Shown here: piece after piece, positions 1 through 7,239 of the stretch
How the letters are laid out: each line of letters opens with the position of its first letter
Numbering within the stretch: the first letter of the stretch is position 1
From: Nocardioides sp.
Lineage (GTDB): Bacteria; Actinomycetota; Actinomycetes; Propionibacteriales; Nocardioidaceae
Direction of reading: 5' to 3'
Assembly: GCF_030149505.1 (NCBI RefSeq)
Contig: NZ_JASBRN010000077.1
Location: 1-64,000, forward strand
DNA length: 64,000 nt
Program-made: the position numbers and the translations under genes
Notes under the pieces: model-generated
What the model was told of the DNA's origin: nothing
The model's input: only the letters and a program-made list of their open reading frames with translations
Database searches by the model: none

Positions 1-53
1 GGCGGGAGCAGGAACTCCTGATCCCGCACGACTGGGCGATACGAACGAGCCAT
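1..53 (-). CDS. IS1182-family transposase, N-terminal fragment
   Basis: Reading the minus strand from an ATG at 53 gives 17 codons, MARSYRPVVRDQEFLLP, before the window ends. The pattern RDQ-x-FLLPP following a short basic lead is typical of the N-terminus of IS1182-family DDE transposases, where it is usually continued by a WLPEDHL segment. Only this start is visible, so the family call rests on a short motif recalled from memory. Confidence 0.55.
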   Translation of the reverse strand, partial: MARSYRPVVRDQEFLLP

Positions 54-116
54 GCCCAAGTATTTCGCCCCAGCCGCAAAAACGGGCCGATCTCGCCCGG
101 CGATTTGCAACAGCCA
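1..116 (-). mobile_element. End of an IS1182-like insertion sequence (partial)
   Basis: A transposase start sits at the window edge and runs out of the window. Bases 54-116, upstream of it, are clearly more AT-rich than the surroundings, as expected for the terminal segment of a foreign element. The outer end is not defined: no target duplication can be checked because the other end lies outside. The sequence around 100-120, on the minus strand GGTGGCTGTTGCAAATC, is the likely terminal repeat (inference). The element lies downstream of tadC. Confidence 0.5.
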
Positions 117-185
117 CCTGCTTGAACCGGAACACCACACAAGCCGCTCCCGGAGCGGCAGGAGCGGCAGGAGCCGCGGGCGGCC

Positions 186-275
186 GGGCCGCACGGGAGC
201 GAGCCGCACAGGACGGAGCCCCACGGAACCGAGCCCCACGGAACCGAGCCGCACAGGACCGAGCCGTCGGAGCGG
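186..275. repeat. 15-bp tandem repeat array
   Basis: Six head-to-tail units of 15 bases. The core is GAGCCSCACRGRACC: units at 201, 216, 231 and 246 are near identical, and those at 186 and 261 are degenerate. It lies between the IS end and the stop of tadC. No convincing gene reads through it; the long open frames here come from GC skew. The rest of 117-341 shows nothing recognisable. Confidence 0.7.
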
Positions 276-341
276 GTCACGGGACGGCGGCGGCCCAGCG
301 GCGGCCCAGCGGCGGGCGGAGGCGCACCATCCCCCGCGGGC

Positions 342-1079
342 TCACCAGAGGTCGCCGAGGAGCGTGGCGGCCAGCGGGACGATGCCCAGCACCACGAAGG
401 CGGGGAGCAGGCACAGCCCCAGGGGCACGGCGGCGCGCACGCCGACCTGGCGGGCACGGTCCTCCACGCCGGCGCGGGCCTGCTCGGCAAGCTGCTCGGC
501 GAGCAGGTGGACGACGCGGGCGACCGGCGTACCCGTGTCATGGGCCCGGCCCAGGGCCCGGCCCAGCGGCGCGAGGGCCGGGTCGCGGCCGAGCGCTCGC
601 CAGACCTCGGCGGGGTCGGCGCCGAGCCCGAGCGCGTGCGTGTGGGCGAGCAGCCGCTCGCCGGCCGGTCCCGGGAGGGCCGCTCCGGCCCGGCGGACGG
701 CCGCCACCGGGTCGGCGCCCGACCGGAGGGCGTCGGCGACCAGGCCCACCAGGTGCGGCAGGTCGGCGGCGGCACGGCGTCGGTCCCGCCGCTCGGCCGA
801 GGACTCCCCCCGCGCGGCCAGCGTCCACACCGCGGCCGCGGCCGCCAGCCCGACGAGCACTCCCCCGGTCGGACCGAGCACCGCCCGCCCCAGGGTCAGC
901 CCGGCGACGACGGCCAGCACGGCGGCCGGCGCCCGGTGGCGGCGTACGTCGGCGGGTGGCCGCGGCTCCGGGTCGGACCCGGCAGCCGTGTCGGCGACGA
1001 GCGTGGGGCCGCCCGGCCTGCCGGCGAGCAGCAGTGCCACGGCGACCGCGCCCCCGGCCAGGAGGCTCCACCCCGTCAC
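342..1079 (-). CDS. tadC: TadC-like type II secretion F-family membrane protein
   Basis: Inner-membrane platform protein of a Tad/Flp pilus export system. The 245-residue product has an N-terminal membrane segment (about 3-20), a second hydrophobic pair around 48-90 and a C-terminal hydrophobic stretch (about 212-242). The cytoplasmic T2SSF helical domain lies between them (about 100-210, rich in AEQ/LAR helices). GTG start at 1079. It is the last visible gene of the tadA-tadB-tadC run, 55 bases behind tadB. The pilin genes that normally follow are not visible; an IS end lies downstream instead. Confidence 0.8.
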   Translation of the reverse strand: MTGWSLLAGGAVAVALLLAGRPGGPTLVADTAAGSDPEPRPPADVRRHRAPAAVLAVVAGLTLGRAVLGPTGGVLVGLAAAAAVWTLAARGESSAERRDRRRAAADLPHLVGLVADALRSGADPVAAVRRAGAALPGPAGERLLAHTHALGLGADPAEVWRALGRDPALAPLGRALGRAHDTGTPVARVVHLLAEQLAEQARAGVEDRARQVGVRAAVPLGLCLLPAFVVLGIVPLAATLLGDLW

Positions 1080-1134
1080 AGCGCCTCCCCGGCGGGCCGT
1101 TGAGCCGACGTCCCCCGCGGGCGGCCGCCGAACC

Positions 1135-1941
1135 TCATGTCGAGACCGCCCCGCGCGCCAGCAGCTCGACCCAGGTCAGCCCGAGCAGCAGCAGCCCGAG
1201 GCCCACCCCGAGGCAGGCCCAGCCGACCGGACCGGCGAGCAGCCAGGCCAGCGGGTGCTGCCCCGCACCGGACCCCATCAGCCAGGCCAGCACCGGCAGC
1301 CCGGCGACGAGCCGACCCGTGGCCCGGGCCGAGGCGAGCTCGGAGTCGACGGCGCGCCGGGTCGCGGCGGCGGCGCGGAGGTCGGCGGCGACCCGGTGCA
1401 GGGCCAGCGACAGCCCCTGCCCCGTGCGACCCGACACCTGCCACGCCGCGGCCACCAGGCGCAGCCCGTCGGCACCGGCCCTCCCGGCCGCCACCGCGCG
1501 CCACGCGGTCGGCACGTCCGCTCCGACCCGGTGCGCGGAGAGCACCGGGCGCAGGTCGGGCCACTCCGAGGCGGCACGGGCCAGCGCCCGCTCGGCGCTC
1601 GCGCCAGCGGCGAGGTCGTCGGCGATCGCCTCGCAGGTCTCACGGGTGCGCTCGCCCGCGTGGGCGGCGGCCCGCGCGTCACGGCGCAGGCCGAGAAGCA
1701 CCGCCACCGCGCCGACGGCCGCCGTCGAGAGCAGGCCGAGCACCACGACCCGGCCGGGCAGCCCGAGCGGCAGCACCGCCACGCCCGCGACCACCGCAGC
1801 GACCGGGACGAGGACGCGGGCACGCCGGGTCGCAGCAGCCGCACGCGGGACGGCCCCGCCGGGCAGCCGCCCGCCCCCGGGCACGAGCAGCGCCACGCAC
1901 CCGGCCGCCAGCAGCGCGGCGACGACGCCGGCGCCGGTCAC
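1135..1941 (-). CDS. tadB: TadB-like type II secretion F-family membrane protein
   Basis: Partner of TadC in the Tad pilus inner-membrane platform. The 268-residue product begins with a hydrophobic helix (about 1-20), has a further membrane pair at about 42-85, then the T2SSF helical domain (about 95-220; 'CEAIADDLAAG' and 'TRRAVDSELA'), and ends with two membrane helices. The GTG start overlaps the tadA stop by four bases (GTGA), indicating translational coupling. Length and order tadA-tadB-tadC match actinobacterial Tad loci. Confidence 0.82.
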   Translation of the reverse strand: MTGAGVVAALLAAGCVALLVPGGGRLPGGAVPRAAAATRRARVLVPVAAVVAGVAVLPLGLPGRVVVLGLLSTAAVGAVAVLLGLRRDARAAAHAGERTRETCEAIADDLAAGASAERALARAASEWPDLRPVLSAHRVGADVPTAWRAVAAGRAGADGLRLVAAAWQVSGRTGQGLSLALHRVAADLRAAAATRRAVDSELASARATGRLVAGLPVLAWLMGSGAGQHPLAWLLAGPVGWACLGVGLGLLLLGLTWVELLARGAVST

Positions 1942-3092
1942 GCCCGCTCGAGCACGTGCGCGAGCCGCTCCAGCCCCGGACCGTCGACGACCCGCCCCGA
2001 CTCCACCCGGACCCCCGTGAGCATCCGCACGGAGCCGTCCGCGGTCCGCTCGGGCACGGCCACCTCCTCCACCCGTCGTACGCCGTCCCGCCCCCGTCGC
2101 AGGTGAACGACCGCCTCGACGCCGGCTGCCAGCTGGCTGTGCGCGGCGGCCCGGTCCAGCCCGGCGGCCAGGGCGAGCGCCTCCACGCGGGCGGGGACGT
2201 CGGCGGCGGTGTTGGCGTGCAGGGTGCCGCAGCCGCCCTCGTGGCCGGTGTTGAGCGCGGCGAGCAGCTCGACCACCTCGGCGCCGCGTACCTCGCCGAC
2301 GACGATCCGGTCCGGGCGCATCCGCAGCGCCTGCCGGACGAGGGTCCGCAGGTCGAGGGCACCGGCCCCCTCGAGGTTGGCCGGCCGGGCCTCGAGGGAG
2401 ACCACGTGGGGGTGGTCCGGTCGCAGCTCGGCGGCGTCCTCCACCACGACGATCCGCTGCTCGGACGGCACCAGCCCGAGCAGCGTCGCGAGCACGGTCG
2501 TCTTGCCGCTGCCGGTGCCCCCGGAGACGAGGAACGCTGCACGCGAGGCCACCAGCGCCCGGAGCAGACGGGCCACCGGTGGCGGTGCGGCACCGGAGGC
2601 GACCAGCTGGTCGAGGGTGAGCGAGCGCCGCGGCGGCACCCGCAGCGAGATCGAGGTGCCCGGGCTCGCGACCGGCGAGAGCACCGCGTGGAAGCGGGTA
2701 CCGTCGGGCAGCCGCAGGTCCACGCAGGGTGAGGCGTCGTCGAGGCGGCGACCGCCCAGGGACGCCAGCCGCTGCGCGAGCCGCCGCACCGCCTCCTCCT
2801 CGCCGAGGTCGACCCGGCTGCGCTCCAGTCCGTGGCCGCGGTCGACGTAGACGGCCGAGGCGCCGTTGACGAGCACGTCGGTCACACCGGGCAGCGCCAG
2901 CAGGTCCTCGAGCGGGCCCGCCCCGGCCACGTCGCGCAGCAGCCGCGCGTGGACCGCGAGCACGGTGTCGTGGCCGACCGGCCCGGCGTCCTGCCGCAGG
3001 GCCTCCGCGACCGCCTGCGCGGTGAGCGGCCCCGGGTGGGCCGCGAGCCGCGCACGGACGCGCTCGACCAGGTCGGCGGCGGGAGCGCTCAC
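1938..3092 (-). CDS. tadA: TadA/CpaF-family pilus secretion ATPase
   Basis: Hexameric ATPase that powers Tad pilus assembly at the cytoplasmic face. The 384-residue protein has the N-terminal CpaF domain (to about 150), a Walker A loop 'GGTGSGKTT' near residue 190, an acidic Walker B-type segment 'RIVVVEDAAEL' near 215 and the secretion-ATPase box 'DRIVVGEVRGAE' near 262. GTG start at 3092 overlaps the stop of the CpaE/Ssd-like gene by four bases. Its closest context is the TadB/TadC pair, so pilus function is much more likely than DNA uptake or T4SS. Confidence 0.92.
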   Translation of the reverse strand: MSAPAADLVERVRARLAAHPGPLTAQAVAEALRQDAGPVGHDTVLAVHARLLRDVAGAGPLEDLLALPGVTDVLVNGASAVYVDRGHGLERSRVDLGEEEAVRRLAQRLASLGGRRLDDASPCVDLRLPDGTRFHAVLSPVASPGTSISLRVPPRRSLTLDQLVASGAAPPPVARLLRALVASRAAFLVSGGTGSGKTTVLATLLGLVPSEQRIVVVEDAAELRPDHPHVVSLEARPANLEGAGALDLRTLVRQALRMRPDRIVVGEVRGAEVVELLAALNTGHEGGCGTLHANTAADVPARVEALALAAGLDRAAAHSQLAAGVEAVVHLRRGRDGVRRVEEVAVPERTADGSVRMLTGVRVESGRVVDGPGLERLAHVLERA

Positions 3093-4138
3093 GCCGCCCG
3101 CCCGAGCAGGGCGGTGCGCGTCAGCACCGCCGCCGCGGCCCGGCCGAGCTGGCCGCGGTGGTGCCGCACCGGCCCGAGCCCGAGGTCGACCGCCTCGTCG
3201 AGCCCGCGCTGCCGGGTCATCCGCGCCAGCACTCGGAGACCGGTCGCGCTCGCGACCGCCTCCTCGTCAGCCTCACGACCCACCAGCACGAGCCCCGCCC
3301 GCCCCGGATCGTCCAGTGCTGCGCAGGCCCGCACCGTCGAGGCCACGCCCACCACCGTCGCCGGCACCAGGACGACCACCAGGTCGCAGCGCGCGAGCAG
3401 CCCGGCTCGGTCGTCCCGGCTGCGCGCGAGGTCGAGCACGACCAGGTCGTGGCCCCGACGGGCCGCCTCGACCACCTCCGCGAGCTGGTCGTCGTCAGGC
3501 ATCCGCGGTGGCTGGGCCGCGCGCCAGGTCAGGACGCCGAGCGGACCGCGCCGTGGCACCCCCTCGCGCAGGTCTCGGGCCGAGAGCCGACCGCGCGAGG
3601 TCGTCAGCACCTCCCAGCCCACCCCCTCCCCCTGCTCCACGCCGAGCACGCGGTCGAGTCCCGGCCCCAGCGGGTCGGCGTCGACGACCAGCACCGGCCC
3701 CTGGGTGGCGGCCAGCTGCCCGAGCGCCGCTGCGAAGGTGGTCGCGCCCGCGCCGCCGGCGCCCCCCAGCACGCCCACGACGGGTCCACCTCGCGTCGCC
3801 TCCTCCAGGTCGCCAAGCGCCGTGGCCAGCCAGCCGGTGCCGCTCGGCAGCTCGACGACCTCGCCGACACCGAGGTCGAGCGCCGGACGCAGCAGCCCCG
3901 GCGGCAGCGGGCCGCTGCTCACCAGCACGACGCCCGCCCGGCGTGGCGGGCGCAGGGCTGCGGCCTGCTCCACCAGGTCGGCCCCCACCAGCACGAGCGG
4001 AGGGCCGTGCCAGCGGCGCAGCAGCCCGCCGGCATCGGCCGTCACGACCGGGCTGGTGCCCAGGGACGCGGCGAGGCGCTGCACCTCCTCGGCGAGGTGG
4101 GCGTCGGCGGTGGCGAGCAGCGGGGCGGGGCGGTCCAT
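3089..4138 (-). CDS. ssd: CpaE/Ssd-like P-loop protein (septum-site determining family)
   Basis: First gene of the Tad operon; this family (CpaE of Tad systems, Ssd of mycobacteria) localises pilus assembly or affects septum placement. The 349-residue product starts at an ATG at 4138 (MDRPAPLL); the longer upstream reading frame runs into the divergent promoter and is rejected. A receiver-like N-terminal part (1-~105) is followed by a MinD-like domain with 'GVLGGAGGAGATTF'. That loop lacks the signature lysine of true ParA/MinD proteins, a feature also noted for Ssd-type proteins. 'VVLDLARSRDD' serves as Walker B region. Confidence 0.78.
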   Translation of the reverse strand: MDRPAPLLATADAHLAEEVQRLAASLGTSPVVTADAGGLLRRWHGPPLVLVGADLVEQAAALRPPRRAGVVLVSSGPLPPGLLRPALDLGVGEVVELPSGTGWLATALGDLEEATRGGPVVGVLGGAGGAGATTFAAALGQLAATQGPVLVVDADPLGPGLDRVLGVEQGEGVGWEVLTTSRGRLSARDLREGVPRRGPLGVLTWRAAQPPRMPDDDQLAEVVEAARRGHDLVVLDLARSRDDRAGLLARCDLVVVLVPATVVGVASTVRACAALDDPGRAGLVLVGREADEEAVASATGLRVLARMTRQRGLDEAVDLGLGPVRHHRGQLGRAAAAVLTRTALLGRAA

Positions 4139-4237
4139 GGGTCCAGGCTGGCCTGCTGCAACGCCCGCGCGACGGCGTACGTGACGCGGTGTGGAGGACC
4201 CCGCGCGCGGCCACCCCTGTGCAGGAACCGCGGCCCG

Positions 4238-4250
4238 TATGCTCGACGAC
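4238..4250 (+). promoter_or_regulatory. Leaderless promoter -10 box of the HAD-IB gene
   Basis: TATGCT at 4238-4243 is followed by seven bases and then ATG at 4251, so transcription should start at or next to the start codon. No Shine-Dalgarno sequence is present. Confidence 0.6.
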
Positions 4251-5039
4251 ATGCCCGCTGCGGCCTTCTTCGACCTCGACAAGACGATCATCGCCAAGTC
4301 GAGCACCCTGGCCTTCAGCCGACCCTTCCAGGCCGGAGGACTCATCTCCCGGCGGGCGGTGCTGCGCTCGGCGTACGCGCAGTTCATGTACCTCGTGGGC
4401 GGCGCCGACCACGACCAGATGGAGAAGCTGCGCCAGTTCATGTCGCAGCTGTGCGCCGGCTGGGACGTGCAGACCGTGCGCGACATCGTCGCCGAGACCC
4501 TGCACGACGTCGTGGACCCGCTGGTCTACGAGGAGGCCGTCGAGCTGATGGAGGCCCACCGCGCGGACGGCCTCGAGGTCGTCATCGTCTCTGCCTCCGG
4601 CACGGAGGTCGTCGAGCCGATCGGCGCGCTCCTCGGCGCGGACTCCGTCATCGCCACCCGGCTCGAGGTCGAGGACGGCCGGTACACCGGCGAGATCGCG
4701 ACCTACATGTACGCCGAGGAGAAGGCGATCGCGATCCGCGAGCTCGCCGAGCGACGCGGCTGGGACCTCGCGGACTGCTACGCCTACAGCGACTCGGTCA
4801 CCGACATCCCCATGCTCGAGGCGGTCGGCCACCCCCACGCGGTCAACCCCGACAAGGACCTGCGCCGGCACGCCGTCGAGCAGGAGTGGCCGGTGCTGGT
4901 CTTCGACAAGCCGGTGGCCCTGCGCTCCCGGGTCCCCGTGCCCTCGCGGCCCACGCTCGCGGCGCTGGCCGTCGGCGGGGCGGTCGCGGTCGGCGGCGTC
5001 TGGTGGGCCGGCGCCCGACGGCGTACGACGGGGACCTGA
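4251..5039 (+). CDS. HAD-IB family phosphatase (SerB-like) with C-terminal membrane helix
   Basis: Phosphohydrolase of the HAD-IB group (phosphoserine phosphatase relatives); the substrate is not evident. Motif I DLDKT is at residues 8-12, motif II 'VIVSASG' about residue 115, and motif III/IV 'YAYSDSVTDIPML' about residue 180. The C-terminal 35 residues hold a hydrophobic helix followed by RRR, suggesting a tail anchor. Start ATG 4251 is chosen because it places the nucleophile motif in its usual position and fits the leaderless -10 box; an ATG at 4239 lies inside that box. Divergent from the Tad operon, 112 bases away. Confidence 0.88.
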   Translation: MPAAAFFDLDKTIIAKSSTLAFSRPFQAGGLISRRAVLRSAYAQFMYLVGGADHDQMEKLRQFMSQLCAGWDVQTVRDIVAETLHDVVDPLVYEEAVELMEAHRADGLEVVIVSASGTEVVEPIGALLGADSVIATRLEVEDGRYTGEIATYMYAEEKAIAIRELAERRGWDLADCYAYSDSVTDIPMLEAVGHPHAVNPDKDLRRHAVEQEWPVLVFDKPVALRSRVPVPSRPTLAALAVGGAVAVGGVWWAGARRRTTGT

Positions 5040-5082
5040 GCTCGCGCGTGGGCCTCGGCGGACTGTCTGCGCCGAAGATGCT

Positions 5083-5117
5083 GGTGGCCCCCGGGTTCAT
5101 ACGCCCCGGAGGCCACC
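5083..5117 (+). terminator. Hairpin terminator after the HAD-IB gene
   Basis: GGTGGCC (5083-5089) pairs with GGCCACC (5111-5117), and CCGGG (5091-5095) with CCCGG (5105-5109), across one mismatch; the loop is 9 bases. It begins 43 bases after the stop codon. No U-tract, as is common in high-GC actinobacteria. Confidence 0.55.
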
Positions 5118-5121
5118 GCTG

Positions 5122-5265
5122 ACACGAGATCCGCCTGGCTACCAGGCGTGCATCTTCGACTTGCTGCCGCGGGAGTATCCCGACTCGACAGGCACCCTCT
5201 TCGAGAGGGTCGATCGCCGCGTGGGTACCGCGGATCTCGTGTACGTCTCTGGAGTTGTGACTCCA
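5122..5265. other. Folded intergenic element, possible structured RNA
   Basis: A perfect 13-base inverted repeat ACACGAGATCCGC (5122-5134) / GCGGATCTCGTGT (5230-5242) encloses 95 bases. Inside are perfect hairpins: CGCCTGG-CTA-CCAGGCG (5132-5148, overlapping the edge of the closing stem), GGGA-GTA-TCCC (5171-5181) and ACCCTCT-TCG-AGAGGGT (5194-5210). Just outside lies TGGAGT-TGTG-ACTCCA (5250-5265). The segment lies between two convergent genes, is more AT-rich than its flanks and has no credible reading frame. It matches no RNA family I recognise. Confidence 0.5.
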
Positions 5266-5363
5266 TGTGTACGCCTGTCCGGCGAGGGGTGCAAGGGCTA
5301 CCGGCGAGTCACCGGATTGGATCGTTCACCGGTGCGGACCGGGCTTGCGGCCGGGACCCGAAC

Positions 5364-5429
5364 CGCACTCGAACCGGCGCCGAGCCACGCTCGAAACGGT
5401 GCCGAGTCAGGCTCGAACGCGCGCCGAGT
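5364..5429. repeat. Three tandem copies of a 22-bp intergenic repeat
   Basis: Units at 5364-5385, 5386-5407 and 5408-5429 share the frame C-x-C-x-CTCGAA-x5-GCCGAG-x. The reverse complement (ACTCGGC ... TTCGAGC) recurs as two tandem units at 47305-47348. Together with the folded element at 5122-5265 this accounts for most of the 420-base gap before the Fic-like gene; 5266-5363 shows nothing recognised. Confidence 0.75.
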
Positions 5430-5458
5430 GAGCGATGGACCAGCGCTGGGTGCGCGGG

Positions 5459-6178
5459 TCAGCCGCGCAGCGGGGAGGCGTCGGCACCGGCGGCGAACGC
5501 CTCGGGGGCGTAGAGCAGCCACGCGTGCACGCCGGAGTCGCCACCGGTGGCGTAGCCGCGCAGGTTGGACTCGTAGGCCGCGCGCAGCGCGAGGTGGCCG
5601 GCCTCGGGGACGGTGAGCGAGGCCGGGTCGACCCCGCGCGCGACCAGCACCAGGCGCTCGGCGGCGCGGGCGACCAGGCCGTTGTGCGACGGGAAGGGTG
5701 CTGCCGTCGCGAGGTCGGCGTGCACGAGCGCGGCGACGAGCAGGGCGGGGGCGGAGGTGTCGGCGAGCAGCAGCTCGGACAACCCGCGCAACCGCTCGGC
5801 GGCGGCGGCGTCACGCGGACGGCCGCGCTGCTCCTCGGGCAGCGAGGTGGCGGAGGCGACAGCGTGCAGCCGGGCCAGCGCCTGCAGGGGCGCCCGGCCC
5901 AGCACGGGCACCTGGGAGAGCAGCTCGGTGGAGAGCCGCACCGCGTCGGCGGCGACGCTGTCGCCGGCACCGGACTCGACCTCATCCCACGTCGAGGTGG
6001 ACCCCTCGAGCACCGCCGAGGCGTGCGCACCGCGCAGCAGCGAGGTGGCGGTCTGCTCGGGCGAGGTACGCCGCAGGCCACGGTCACGCAGCAGGGCGTC
6101 GATGCCGTCGCGGGTGGCGGCGAAGGCACTGGGGACGCCCTCGAGCGACACCAGCCAGGACAGAGGGTCGACGCTCAC
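5459..6178 (-). CDS. Degenerate Fic-fold protein
   Basis: The 239-residue protein resembles a Fic-domain protein whose active site has decayed. Near residue 52 'ASAVLEGS' matches the S-x-x-x-E-G inhibitory-helix motif of Fic proteins. Near residue 160, 'AAPFPSHNGLVARA' aligns with HPFxxGNGRxxR, keeping PF, N, G and the last R but with Ala for the catalytic His, His for the first Gly and Leu for the first Arg. AMP transfer is therefore unlikely and a binding or regulatory role more plausible (inference). GTG start at 6178, divergent from the methyltransferase by 35 bases. Automated annotation might call it hypothetical or oxidoreductase. Confidence 0.6.
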   Translation of the reverse strand: MSVDPLSWLVSLEGVPSAFAATRDGIDALLRDRGLRRTSPEQTATSLLRGAHASAVLEGSTSTWDEVESGAGDSVAADAVRLSTELLSQVPVLGRAPLQALARLHAVASATSLPEEQRGRPRDAAAAERLRGLSELLLADTSAPALLVAALVHADLATAAPFPSHNGLVARAAERLVLVARGVDPASLTVPEAGHLALRAAYESNLRGYATGGDSGVHAWLLYAPEAFAAGADASPLRG

Positions 6179-6200
6179 CTGCGAGAGGGTATCGGCGCAC

Positions 6201-6213
6201 TACAGTCGTCCCG
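6201..6213 (+). promoter_or_regulatory. Leaderless promoter -10 box of the methyltransferase gene
   Basis: TACAGT (6201-6206), seven bases, then ATG 6214; no Shine-Dalgarno. It sits in the 35-base divergent gap with the Fic-like gene. Confidence 0.6.
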
Positions 6214-7197
6214 ATGACCGACCTCCAGCCGGGCGCCCGTCCTGGGTCCCCCGGGCGCAGCTTCGGGTCCGTGGCCCTCGCCTACGACCGCGGCCGCCCG
6301 TCGTACCCCGTCGAGGCCGCGACCTGGCTGACCGAGGTCGCCGACGCCGACCTCGGTCGACCGCTGCGGGTCCTCGAGCTCGGCGCGGGAACGGGCAAGC
6401 TGACCGAGGTGCTCGTGTCCCTCGGCCACCACGTGCACGCCACCGACCCCGACGAGGCGATGCTGGAGGTGCTGCGGGCGCGCCTGCCGCTGGTGCGGGT
6501 CAGCGCCACGGGCGCGGAGGAGATCCCGCTGCCCGACCGCAGCGTCGACGTGGTCGTGGCGGGGCAGGCGTTCCACTGGTTCGACCTCGAGCGGGCGCTC
6601 CCGGAGATCAACCGCGTGCTCCGACCCGGTGGACACCTGGGCCTGGTGTGGAACCAGCGCGACGACCGGGTCCCGTGGGTGCGGCGCCTCGGCGGGCTGA
6701 TCGGCGAGCAGGACCAGCGCGACGACCTCGGCCACCCGTTGGAGGAGACCGGCCTCTTCGGCTGGGTCGAGGACGCCCGGTTCAAGCACCGCCAACACAT
6801 CGACCGCGAGACCATCCAGGACCTCGTCCTGTCCCGTTCCCACGTCGCGGTCCTCGACGAGGCCGGCCGGCAGGCGAAGGTCGCCGAGGTGCTCGCCTTC
6901 TACGACGACTACGGCCGCGGCATGGACGGCATGCACCTGCCGCTGGTCGCGCGCTGCTTCCGCACGAAGGTGGTCGAGCGGCCCGTGGCCGAGCGGCCCG
7001 CAGCGGAGCCCGCGACCGCCCCCGACGCGGTCGGCGGCACGAGCACCGACCAGGAGGCGGCGTACGACGCCTCCACCGACTCCCCCATGCTCGTCACCAC
7101 CGGCAGCATCCCGCGGATCGAGGTCGAGGTGGCCAAGGCCCCGCCGCCGTCGGTGCTCGACGACGACACCGCGATGCTGCTCATCGACTTCCGCTGA
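6214..7197 (+). CDS. Class I SAM-dependent methyltransferase
   Basis: Soluble methyltransferase of 327 residues. SAM-binding motif I 'ELGAGTGK' is at residues 55-62, the acidic motif II 'ATDPDEAML' near 78, and 'LPDRSVDVVVAGQAFHWF' near 110-127 matches the Methyltransf_11 pattern in which 'FHWF' is characteristic. The conserved domain ends near residue 245. The remaining 80 residues are variable and Pro/Glu-rich, ending in LLIDFR, and may be an interaction tail. The substrate cannot be told from sequence. Start ATG 6214 fits the leaderless promoter. Confidence 0.85.
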   Translation: MTDLQPGARPGSPGRSFGSVALAYDRGRPSYPVEAATWLTEVADADLGRPLRVLELGAGTGKLTEVLVSLGHHVHATDPDEAMLEVLRARLPLVRVSATGAEEIPLPDRSVDVVVAGQAFHWFDLERALPEINRVLRPGGHLGLVWNQRDDRVPWVRRLGGLIGEQDQRDDLGHPLEETGLFGWVEDARFKHRQHIDRETIQDLVLSRSHVAVLDEAGRQAKVAEVLAFYDDYGRGMDGMHLPLVARCFRTKVVERPVAERPAAEPATAPDAVGGTSTDQEAAYDASTDSPMLVTTGSIPRIEVEVAKAPPPSVLDDDTAMLLIDFR

Positions 7198-7239
7198 GCC
7201 GGCACCGATGACGCGCTCGAGACCGCGAGGCGGCGCCCG

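Noticed and set aside
186..275. CRISPR array from the 15-bp repeat
   Set aside because: Units are contiguous without spacers and too short; no cas genes in the window.
52..2106. Long plus-strand open frames across the Tad genes
   Set aside because: Arg/Pro/Ala-rich antisense frames created by GC skew; the minus-strand frames carry recognisable TadA/B/C domains with overlapping starts and stops.
5122..5265. Known riboswitch or tmRNA
   Set aside because: None of the conserved sequence blocks of cobalamin, TPP, ydaO, M-box or tmRNA was recognised, and no suitable downstream gene follows on either strand.
5148..5616. Short plus-strand frames over the folded intergenic segment
   Set aside because: No ribosome site, unusual composition, and they run through tandem repeats and antisense to the Fic-like gene.
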